Assembly: GCA_965208945.1 (NCBI GenBank)
Contig: OZ242366.1
Coordinates: forward strand, 2,666,001 to 2,730,000
Source: JAPPLB01 sp965208945
Lineage (GTDB): Bacteria > Acidobacteriota > Terriglobia > Bryobacterales > UBA6623
Direction: 5' to 3'
Length of the DNA stretch: 64,000 bases
Shown: in pieces, positions 27,171-34,095 of the stretch
Numbering within the stretch: the first letter of the stretch is position 1
Layout: each line of letters begins with the position of its first letter
Program-made: the position numbers and the translations under genes
Notes under the pieces: generated by a model
The model's input: the letters and a program-made list of their open reading frames with translations, nothing else
What the model was told of the DNA's origin: nothing
The model's database searches: none

Positions 27171-27435
27171 ATATATGGTTCGCTCCCGGGATGTCCACCT
27201 ATTCCTTCTTGCTGAACGTTGGTCTGCGCCAATATATCCGACCTCTAGGTGGAACCGCGCTGGTTCCGGGCCATGATGGGGTCCGCACGTCCCGCTCCTC
27301 ATAAGTACGCCGACCTGTGAGGGCCATGAACAGTAACAGGATTCGGTGACGCCGGTACGACCGTTTTGTCCATCAATCGGGAGTAAGCAGACAAACTGTG
27401 AGCTCCTGGTAGTGCTACGGCGGACCGCAGGGCGG
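27171..27435 (-). ncRNA. Predicted bridge/seek RNA region of the IS1111-type element
   Basis: The non-coding end downstream of the transposase is where IS1111 elements encode their guide RNA. It contains CATAAGTACGCC at 27300-27311, identical to the right junction (28608-28619: IS end plus the right target half). It also contains TGAACAGTA at 27327-27335, the complement of the left target half TACTGTTCA. One segment matches each target strand, 15 bases apart, as expected of the two arms of a target-binding loop. Exact RNA ends are not known; the coordinates are the whole non-coding end. Confidence 0.6.
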
Positions 27436-28509
27436 TTAACCCGCCGGGGCTGGTTGCCGCTGTTGAGAGAAGCGCTGGCCGCTGCTCAGCAAGGCCCATG
27501 CGATGCGCGCCAGCCGTGCCGCCAGCGCCACGATCACGACCCGCCGATCTTTGTTCAGGAGCATCCGCCGCAGCCACTGGCCGAGTTGGTCGCTGCGCTT
27601 CGCGAGCACGTCGAGGCTCGAGCGGGCACAGTGCACCAGCAGCGTCCGGACGTAGCGGTTGCCGCGCTTGCTGATGCCTCCCAAGCGCTGCTTGCCTCCG
27701 CTGGAGTACTCTCTCGGCACCAGACCCAACCAAGCAGCGACGTCGCGCCCCTTCTCGAAGGCCTCGGCGTTGCCGATCGTCGCCACCAAGGCCGTCGCTG
27801 TCTGCACGCCGATGCCGGGGATCTCTCTGAGCCGCCGGCAGGCCTCGCTCGCCTGCGCTTTCCTCAGCAGATAGGTGTTGACTTGCTGAATCTTCTCTGC
27901 CAGCACTTGCCATTCGGCAAACAGGCCCGCCAGCAGCGCCCGCATTTCGTCGGACAGGCCGTTATCGGCGTCCTCGAGGATCTCCGGCAGACGGACCACA
28001 AACCAACGCTTGCCCTGTGGAAGGGTGATGCCGCGTTCCAGCAGAAAGGCGCGCGCCTGGTTGATCAACTGCGTCGAGTTGCCCACCAGCCGCGAGCGAT
28101 AGCGGTGCAGCGACTGCATCGACAGTTGTTGCTCGCTCTTGACCGCCACGAAGCGCATGCTCGGCCGCAGACAGGCTTCCGCGCAGGCCTCGGCGTCCGT
28201 CGAGTCGTTCTTGTCGCGCTTCACAAAGGGCTTCACATATTTGGGCGGCATCAGCTTCACGTCGTGCCCCTGGGCCAGCAGTTGGCGGCCCAGGTGATGG
28301 GCGCCGCAGCAGGCTTCCATGCCGATACGGCAGGGCTGCATCTGGGCGGTCACCTCCAGCAGCTTGCCCTTCGAGTAGCGGCGACGGGTGAGCACCCGGC
28401 CGGTTGCGTCCAAGCCGACCAAGTCGACGTTGTGTTTTGCTAGATCGAGGCCGATCGTGACGACCTCCTTCCATACGCTCTTGCGGGATGATCGCTGGGT
28501 CGTTGCCAT
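27436..28509 (-). CDS. IS110/IS1111-family DEDD transposase
   Basis: A 357-residue RuvC-like recombinase. The N-terminal DEDD domain has IGLDLAKHNVDLVGLDATG with the first aspartate, then GMEACCGAHHLGRQL with the glutamate and KRDKNDSTDAEACAEA with the later aspartates. A middle helical region is followed by the C-terminal Transposase_20 domain with EIPGIGVQTATALVATIG and the conserved serine region GGISKRGNRYVRTLLVHCARS. The ATG at 28509 has GAGAGGAAACC just upstream. The frame extends 53 codons further into RE1 sequence, which is accidental. Confidence 0.93.
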   Translation of the reverse strand: MATTQRSSRKSVWKEVVTIGLDLAKHNVDLVGLDATGRVLTRRRYSKGKLLEVTAQMQPCRIGMEACCGAHHLGRQLLAQGHDVKLMPPKYVKPFVKRDKNDSTDAEACAEACLRPSMRFVAVKSEQQLSMQSLHRYRSRLVGNSTQLINQARAFLLERGITLPQGKRWFVVRLPEILEDADNGLSDEMRALLAGLFAEWQVLAEKIQQVNTYLLRKAQASEACRRLREIPGIGVQTATALVATIGNAEAFEKGRDVAAWLGLVPREYSSGGKQRLGGISKRGNRYVRTLLVHCARSSLDVLAKRSDQLGQWLRRMLLNKDRRVVIVALAARLARIAWALLSSGQRFSQQRQPAPAG

Positions 28510-28610
28510 GATGGTTTCCTCTCGGTTCGTGAACTGCGGCCGGGGACGGCCGTTGCTACCAGCATGGCCGAACTCGACGACGCAGCGGAAGTGGGAGCGA
28601 ACCATCCCAT

Positions 28611-28701
28611 AAGTACGCCTGCGCGCGCCAAGCGGCTCGCGCCTCGTCCTGACGGCCCTCTCACGCACTTCGCCTCGCCGCGTGGTGAGAAATACAGGCT
28701 A
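28611..28701 (+). repeat. RE1 copy B, right half
   Basis: Right 91 bases of the interrupted element, from AAGTACGCCTGCG to the terminus GAAATACAGGCTA. Its final TA is shared with the start of copy C, so B and C are in direct tandem. Confidence 0.9.
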
Positions 28702-28887
28702 GCCTGCATTTCCATTTCTCACCACCCGACGGTCGAAGCACACGATAAAAGGCCGTGATTCGTGTTTCGTGACTCGTGATTCGTGAAAAACCTTAAAGGC
28801 CATGTTGCGCGCGCCAAGCGGCTCGCGCCTCGTCCTGACGGCCCTCTCATGCACTTCGCCTCGCCGCGTGGTGAGAAATGCAGGCTA
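28700..28887 (+). repeat. RE1 copy C (heptamer core), tandem with B
   Basis: Standard RE1 ends, but the middle is replaced by CGTGNNN heptamers (28754-28788) before rejoining at GCGCGCGCCAAGCGG. The left end has a 6-base duplication (TTCCATTTCTC). The right end abuts 97 bases of unremarkable DNA before the era stop codon. Confidence 0.85.
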
Positions 28888-28984
28888 GGGGCGAGTTTTT
28901 TCTTCGTCCGCGCGGATCATACGCAATCGACGTAGAGCGCAAGCAGAAGCCCGCGCTTTTTCTCCGTCGGCTCCGGCCTTCTTC

Positions 28985-29893
28985 CTAGCCGCCGGCGATA
29001 CGCCGGAAATCGAGCGACTTGACGAAGCCGGGACGATTACGCCATCGGGGCTGCACCTTGACGAACAACTCGATATAGACCTTCTTGCCAAACCGCGCTT
29101 CCAATTGCCGGCGGGCCTTGGCGCCGATGGACTTCATCTTGGCTCCGCGAGCCCCGATCAGAATGGCTTTCTGGCTGTCGCGCTCGGTATATACCGTCGC
29201 CAACAGCCGTAGCAACTCTTCACTTTCTTCCCACTCATCGATCATGACGGCGGTCGCGTACGGAACTTCCTTTTGCGTCTGAAAGATGATTTGCTCCCGG
29301 ATCAGCTCAGCCGCCAGGAAGCGCTCGGGTTGGTCGGTGATGAAATCTTCGGGGTAGTAGGGCGGAGAATCCGGCAGGTACAGAAACACTCGCGTGATCA
29401 GGGCTTCCACGTTGTCGCCCTTCATGGCGGAGATGGGGATGTATTCCAGAAACGAGTGCCGCTCCCGGTACTTCTCGATCTGATGGAGCAGTTGCGGCTT
29501 CTCCTTGAGCAGATCGACCTTGTTCAACACCAGGAACGCCGGTGTCTCGAGATCCTTGACCATCTCGATGACCGCGCGGTCGCCCGCCTGGTCAGGCTTG
29601 GTGCAATCGACCAGCAGCAGGACCAGATGACATCCCGATGTAGCTCGGCGAACTTCGCTCATCATGTGACGTCCGAGCTCGAGGCTCGGCTCGTGGATAC
29701 CGGGACTGTCGACGAAAACGATCTGGCCTTCCGGCCGTGTGAGCACTCCCTGGATGGCGTCCCGGGTCGTCTGAGGTTTCGGCGTAACGATGGCGACCTT
29801 CGAACGCACCAAGTGGTTCAACAGGGTCGACTTACCGACGTTGGGGCGCCCGAGAATGACAACGAACCCTGATTTTGATGACGCGTTTGCCAT
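28985..29893 (-). CDS. era: GTPase Era
   Basis: A 302-residue ribosome-assembly GTPase. G1 GRPNVGKST is near residue 14, G2 in QTTRDAIQG, G3 DSPGIHE, G4 LNKVDLLK, then the G5-like SAMKGDN. The C-terminal KH domain (GARGAKMKSIGAKARRQLE, then KVYIELFVKVQPRWR) binds 16S rRNA near its 3' end. Length is normal. It begins 4 bases after the ybeY stop, and phoH is upstream in the same direction, giving the common phoH-ybeY-era order. Confidence 0.95.
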   Translation of the reverse strand: MANASSKSGFVVILGRPNVGKSTLLNHLVRSKVAIVTPKPQTTRDAIQGVLTRPEGQIVFVDSPGIHEPSLELGRHMMSEVRRATSGCHLVLLLVDCTKPDQAGDRAVIEMVKDLETPAFLVLNKVDLLKEKPQLLHQIEKYRERHSFLEYIPISAMKGDNVEALITRVFLYLPDSPPYYPEDFITDQPERFLAAELIREQIIFQTQKEVPYATAVMIDEWEESEELLRLLATVYTERDSQKAILIGARGAKMKSIGAKARRQLEARFGKKVYIELFVKVQPRWRNRPGFVKSLDFRRIAGG

Positions 29894-29897
29894 AATC

Positions 29898-30371
29898 CTA
29901 CCTTGCGCCCCGGCGCTCGCCGTCGCCCCGCTCGGTCAGAGAGTGCGGCAGTCCGAGTTTTCGGCGCCAACGTTTCTCGACCCGCCGCATCCGCCCGTCA
30001 TCGGTTTCGTGGTCGTATCCGAGCAAGTGCAACAGGCCGTGCAGCGCCAGAATCTTCAACTCGTCCTCGACGTTGTGACCGAACCTCCCCGCCTGTCTGG
30101 CGGCCTGCGCAGCCGAGATGAGGATGTCCCCCAGCCGGCCGTTTTCGCCGTCCGGGAAGGACAAGACGTCCGTCACACCGCGCTTTCCGCGAAAACGCCG
30201 ATTGGCGTCGCGCAACGACTCATCCGAGCCGATGACGATCGCGAATTCTTGCCCTCGCGCCACTTGCCGGCCGATGGCTTGGATGAACCGGTCGAACTCC
30301 ATTTCGTCAAACGCGATCGTGCGTTGGCGGTTCTTCCACCAAGCGGAGCTGGAATCCGTCCGGGAAGCCAT
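29898..30371 (-). CDS. ybeY: Endoribonuclease YbeY
   Basis: A 157-residue metal-dependent RNase for 16S rRNA 3' maturation and ribosome quality control. The zinc motif ALHGLLHLLGYDHETDD is near the C-terminus, and RDANRRFRGKRGVTDVLSFP is the conserved central block. It is translated just before era. ATG at 30371 is the natural start. An in-frame ATG at 30392 lies inside the left end of RE1 copy D and would add seven residues (MQASTFR). RE1 copy D separates ybeY from phoH, so co-transcription would have to pass through the repeat. Confidence 0.93.
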   Translation of the reverse strand: MASRTDSSSAWWKNRQRTIAFDEMEFDRFIQAIGRQVARGQEFAIVIGSDESLRDANRRFRGKRGVTDVLSFPDGENGRLGDILISAAQAARQAGRFGHNVEDELKILALHGLLHLLGYDHETDDGRMRRVEKRWRRKLGLPHSLTERGDGERRGAR

Positions 30372-30382
30372 GCGGAACGTGC

Positions 30383-30589
30383 TAGCCTGCATTTCTCACC
30401 ACCCGACGATCGAAGCACACGATACGACCGCCAGGACTTCGTTGCGCTTGCTTGCCGTGCTCAACGTACTGTTCAAGTACGCCTGCGCGCGCCAAGCGGC
30501 GCGCGCCTTTTTCCTCCGCCAGGCTTGCGCCTCGTCCTGACGGCCCTCTCGTCCACTTCGCCTCGCCACGTGGTGAGAAATGCAGGCTA
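30383..30589 (+). repeat. RE1 copy D (207 bp, with terminator-like insert)
   Basis: Complete element between phoH and ybeY with perfect TAGCCTGCAT/ATGCAGGCTA ends. Compared with the 183-bp form it carries about 24 extra bases after GCGCGCGCCAAGCGG, which complete a perfect hairpin followed by five Ts. Confidence 0.9.
30485..30512 (+). terminator. Terminator-like hairpin inside RE1 copy D
   Basis: GCGCGCGCC (30485-30493), loop AAGC, GGCGCGCGC (30498-30506), then C and TTTTT. The layout is that of an intrinsic terminator for plus-strand transcripts. The flanking genes run on the minus strand, so it would act on antisense transcription. Confidence 0.55.
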
Positions 30590-30617
30590 GAGGGTCTTGG
30601 CCCAGCGGATGAGCGGA

Positions 30618-31655
30618 CTATTCGACGGCTCCTTCCAGTTCAGCGCGCTCGTAAGAGTCGTATGCCCGAACGATTCGCTGGACGAGGTCGTGCCGGACGA
30701 CATCCGTTTCGTTGAAGTAGACGAACGAGATGCCCTCGACGGGCTGCAGAACGTCGATCGCCTCCAGCAACCCGCTGCGCCGGCCCGACGGCAAGTCGAT
30801 CTGCGTCACATCGCCGGTAATCACGGCCTTCGAACCAAATCCGAGGCGCGTGATGAACATCTTCATCTGCTCGGCAGTGGTGTTCTGTCCTTCATCGAGA
30901 ATGATGAAGCTGTTGTTCAACGACCGTCCCCGCATAAAGGCCAGGGGTGCGATTTCGATGGTTCCTTTTTCGATCAGCTTCTCGACGCGGTCCGAGTCGA
31001 GCATGTCGTACAGCGCGTCGTAGAGGGGCCTCAGGTAAGGGTCAACCTTTTGTTGAATCGTTCCGGGCAGGAAGCCCAGGCTCTCGCCGGCCTCGACCGC
31101 GGGCCGCACCAGCACGATGCGGCTCACTTTCTTCGTCATCAAATCCGACACGGCCATCGCCACGGCGAGATACGTTTTGCCCGTGCCGGCCGGTCCGATC
31201 CCGAAAACCATGTCGCAGCGCTCGATGGCCTCGAAGTACATCATCTGATTGACGCTGCGAGGAGCCAGCGACTTGTGGCCGAAGGTCCTCTTACGGCTTG
31301 CCCGCACGAGCCGCCGCAGGCTGATTTCCGGATCCTGCTTGACGATGCGGAGGAAATTCTTGACGTCGCCGTTGCTGAAACGGTGTCCTTCGTCCAACAG
31401 AGCTTCGTATTCCGAGAGCATACTTTCGGCTTGGCGGACGTGCGGCTCCTCGCCTTCAATCTCGATACAGTCTTCGAGCAGGTGGGTATGCACCGCGAGC
31501 GCGCTTTCAAAGAAGCGGATGTTCTCGTCGTGCGTCCCGAAGAGGGACTCGATGCCCTTGGCGATAGGGACTTGCGTCTTGACCAAAGTGGGGAGCGCCG
31601 GCTCGCGGCCCTTTACCCGAAACGGGTCACGCGAACCGCATCGTTGCCGCGTCAC
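30618..31655 (-). CDS. PhoH-like ATPase (PhoL type)
   Basis: A 345-residue P-loop ATPase. Walker A is GIGPAGTGKTYLAVA and Walker B FIILDEGQN, with LVRPAVEAGESLGFLPG and the arginine-finger region IDLPSGRRSGL. The N-terminal 100 residues carry the KH-like segment seen in PhoL proteins. It is linked to ybeY and era in ribosome maturation operons, as here. The true start could be up to 25 codons inside the stated one; no ribosome binding site decides it. Confidence 0.9.
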   Translation of the reverse strand: MTRQRCGSRDPFRVKGREPALPTLVKTQVPIAKGIESLFGTHDENIRFFESALAVHTHLLEDCIEIEGEEPHVRQAESMLSEYEALLDEGHRFSNGDVKNFLRIVKQDPEISLRRLVRASRKRTFGHKSLAPRSVNQMMYFEAIERCDMVFGIGPAGTGKTYLAVAMAVSDLMTKKVSRIVLVRPAVEAGESLGFLPGTIQQKVDPYLRPLYDALYDMLDSDRVEKLIEKGTIEIAPLAFMRGRSLNNSFIILDEGQNTTAEQMKMFITRLGFGSKAVITGDVTQIDLPSGRRSGLLEAIDVLQPVEGISFVYFNETDVVRHDLVQRIVRAYDSYERAELEGAVE

Positions 31656-31716
31656 CCCGGCGTTTCAGGCGCCGAATCAGCACTTGCTCCGACTATAGCC
31701 GACCCTCCCGAGCAAG

Positions 31717-32721
31717 TCAATTTGAACCGGCATCGACAGGTGAGCCCGTCCGCGCGCGGGGATCCATCAGCATTTTGGCCAGTGCGTAGACGGAGCGAAT
31801 GTTGGGTACGTCGAGGTCCGCTTTTACGGCCAGCTCGATTACCGCGCCGACGATGGCCTCGAGTTCGGGCTGGCGCCCTGCTTCGAGGTCCTGCAGCATC
31901 GAAGTCTTGTGACCGCCGATCCTTCGGGCCCCTTCGATCCGCCGCTCCGAAGAGATCCCGATCCTGATGCCGTAGGCGGCGGCTATGGCCCGCACTTCCT
32001 CCATCACGGCATGGACCAGCTCTCGTGTTGGCGCGTGGCCGAGAAACTCGCCGAGGGTGGCTCGCGTCAAGGCGCTGATCGGGTTGAAAGGAACATTACC
32101 CAGCAGCTTGACCCAAATCTCGTGCCGAATCTCCGTTCTCAGCGCCGCTTTCAGGCCCGCTTTGAGGAAGCTCCGCCCCAACGCCTGGATCCGTTCCGTA
32201 CGTTCGCCGCTCGGCTCGCCCAGCGGGAAGCGGTTGCTGTCTCGATGGACAACGATGCCCGGCTCCGCAACGTAGGCCGAGCAGTAGGCAATCCCGCCAA
32301 CGACCCGGAGAACGTCGACATTCCGGCTGATCACGCCGCCGGTATCGACGGATTCCAAGCGTTGGCCTTCCCATGGCTCACCGAGCCCGTGGAAGTACCA
32401 CCAGGGGACGCCATTCTGAAAGGGAACGATGAAGGTATCGGGACCGGTGAGGGCCTTGATCTTCGGCGCGATCGAGGGAAGGGAGTGCGCTTTGACCGTG
32501 ACCAGGACCGCATCGACCGGCCCGATGTCGACGGGGTCATCCGTAGCAGGAGGGCGGACAAGCATGTCGCCGAAGAGTTTGCTCCTGACCTGTAAACCCC
32601 GGCTCCGGATCGCCGCGAGATTAGGCCCTCGGGCAATCACCGAGACGTCCTCGCCCGCCTCCATCAGGCGTGCCGCCAGTACCGATCCGATGGCTCCGGC
32701 GCCGTAGATTGCGTATTTCAT
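31717..32721 (-). CDS. Ketopantoate reductase family protein (PanE/ApbA)
   Basis: A 334-residue NADP-dependent dehydrogenase. The Rossmann motif GAGAIGSVLAARL is at residue 7, the lysine-containing VTVKAH strand follows, and the C-terminal helical domain contains LRTEIRHEIWVKLLGNVPFNPIS with the catalytic Lys and Asn. It would reduce ketopantoate to pantoate for coenzyme A synthesis, or a similar 2-oxoacid. The region WYFHGLGEPWEGQRLESVDTG (read in part) is longer than in E. coli PanE. No other pantothenate gene is nearby. Confidence 0.85.
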   Translation of the reverse strand: MKYAIYGAGAIGSVLAARLMEAGEDVSVIARGPNLAAIRSRGLQVRSKLFGDMLVRPPATDDPVDIGPVDAVLVTVKAHSLPSIAPKIKALTGPDTFIVPFQNGVPWWYFHGLGEPWEGQRLESVDTGGVISRNVDVLRVVGGIAYCSAYVAEPGIVVHRDSNRFPLGEPSGERTERIQALGRSFLKAGLKAALRTEIRHEIWVKLLGNVPFNPISALTRATLGEFLGHAPTRELVHAVMEEVRAIAAAYGIRIGISSERRIEGARRIGGHKTSMLQDLEAGRQPELEAIVGAVIELAVKADLDVPNIRSVYALAKMLMDPRARTGSPVDAGSN

Positions 32722-32900
32722 GGAAGATGGCTTGCCGTCATGGCGGCGTTGCCTCCGCCGCCAGTTTTTTCTTCGCTGCCAAGGTTCACATTCGAGTCAA
32801 GTCAACGTGGCGATGCATCCCGGCTGAACTGCATTGCTCCTCGGTCGAACAGGTCCAATGTGCTCCATGGACGCGCCTTGTCAGCCGGGCGGCTCGCCAT

Positions 32901-33083
32901 TAGCCTGCATGTCTCACCACCCGACGGCCGAAGCACGCGGTATGACCGCCAGGACTTCGTTGCGCTTGCTTGCCGTGCTCAACGTACTGTTCAAGTACGC
33001 CTGCGCGCGCCAAGCGGCTCGCGCCTCGTCCTGACGGCCCTCTCACCCACTTCGCCTCGCCACGTGGTGAGAAATGCAGGCTA
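32901..33083 (+). repeat. RE1 copy E (typical 183-bp form)
   Basis: A near-consensus copy with TA at both ends and the central palindrome CGTACTGTTCAAGTACG intact. The remaining 180 bases between panE and the repeat hold nothing recognisable. Confidence 0.9.
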
Positions 33084-33098
33084 GCGCTGCTACGCGGG

Positions 33099-33117
33099 GT
33101 TTCACCACGGACTGCCA
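33099..33117 (+). repeat. RE2 right-end fragment
   Basis: TTCACCACGGACTGC followed by CA matches the right terminus of the RE2 element (compare 59914-59931). It sits between RE1 copy E and the stop codon of the VWFA gene. Confidence 0.55.
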
Positions 33118-33120
33118 GCG

Positions 33121-34095
33121 TCATTTGGACTTGTCGCCGGCCGGCCGCCTGGCGACGTTGAATTGTTCGCGGTAAGCGATTTTGGCGCCTTCGACCTCCA
33201 GCCGCAGGCGGACCCTTCCTTCAACCCCGTCCGGCGGCACCAGCGTGACGACTTGCTGGTTTTTCACCCGTTGTACGATTTGCTCCAGATAAGGCCGGAT
33301 CTGGGCCACGCTTTCGCAGAACAGCGCCTCTCCTCCGGTTGCCTGCGCGAACTGCGTGATGCCGTTCTGATAGACGGAGTTCAGACTGTCCCTCTCGCGC
33401 TCGAGATGCAGAAAGAACAGCGGCGCCGAAGAGGCCATCAGGGAGTCCAGCAGGCTGGTGATGCGTTCCTGGATCAAACGATCACGGAAGCGCCGGCTCA
33501 AGTCGCCGCCGTCGCTCGGGTTAATCACTGGATTCGTGTAATCGCCGCGATAGGCGTAGATGCTGCCGTCGGTGATGTAAAGAACAGCGATACGTACATC
33601 GGACTGGATCAGCATTCGATCGGCAAGCGTAGCGGCGTCTTCGACGGATTCGAGCAGGCCGGGGAAGCCTGAGACCGGCAGGCTCAGGAGAGTATCTTTC
33701 AGTGATTCACGGTCACTGGTGGGTTCGAGCAGGACTTGGAGCCCGTCCTGGGCCCGCAGGACGCCGGCGAACTCTCTGGGGCCGAACCGGTTCAGGATCT
33801 CCACCAAGCCTTGCCGGGCGGCGTCGACGCGAATCAGATCGCCGACGACATCCATCACGATCAGCAGAATCAGGTTGCCGTCAGCGGGGTGAACCGCCCG
33901 GACCTGGGCTGGGTCATCCCCCAACCACGCCTGGATCCTGTCGGGAGGAACGAGAGTGGCGAGCTGCTCGTTGTCGGCTTCGACCCACAAGGGGGCTTTC
34001 AGATCCCCGAGGACACTGGGAACGACCTGCGGTCCAACGAGTAAGGCCAGAAGAGCGAAAAGGAGGATTCGGCGGGCTGGGCCGCGAAAATTCAA
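33121..34095 (-). CDS. Exported VWFA-like protein
   Basis: A 324-residue secreted protein of the VWFA-related type common in Acidobacteriota. The signal peptide is LLFALLALLVGP. A degenerate MIDAS-like start is LILLIVMDVVGD, where a classic DxSxS is missing, and IAVLYITDGSIYAYRGDY is the later strand. The C-terminus contains a short beta segment (GRVRLRLEVEGAKIAYREQF). The TTG start at 34095 overlaps the stop of the TonB-dependent receptor by three bases, so the two are coupled. An accessory role for the receptor is inferred from this. Confidence 0.65.
   Translation of the reverse strand: MNFRGPARRILLFALLALLVGPQVVPSVLGDLKAPLWVEADNEQLATLVPPDRIQAWLGDDPAQVRAVHPADGNLILLIVMDVVGDLIRVDAARQGLVEILNRFGPREFAGVLRAQDGLQVLLEPTSDRESLKDTLLSLPVSGFPGLLESVEDAATLADRMLIQSDVRIAVLYITDGSIYAYRGDYTNPVINPSDGGDLSRRFRDRLIQERITSLLDSLMASSAPLFFLHLERERDSLNSVYQNGITQFAQATGGEALFCESVAQIRPYLEQIVQRVKNQQVVTLVPPDGVEGRVRLRLEVEGAKIAYREQFNVARRPAGDKSK

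Larger units (their letters stand above)
27171..28610 (-). mobile_element. IS110-family (IS1111-type) insertion sequence inside RE1
   Basis: About 1440 bp inserted in the central hairpin of RE1 copy B. It has 13-bp subterminal inverted repeats, ATGGTTCGCTCCC at 27175-27187 and its complement at 28593-28605, a few bases in from each end. That is the hallmark of the IS1111 group. It has no target duplication beyond a shared AA dinucleotide at the junctions. It carries one DEDD transposase gene, a 265-bp non-coding end downstream of it and about 100 bp upstream. Related IS1111 elements are known to insert in REP palindromes and attC hairpins, which fits this location. Confidence 0.88.
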
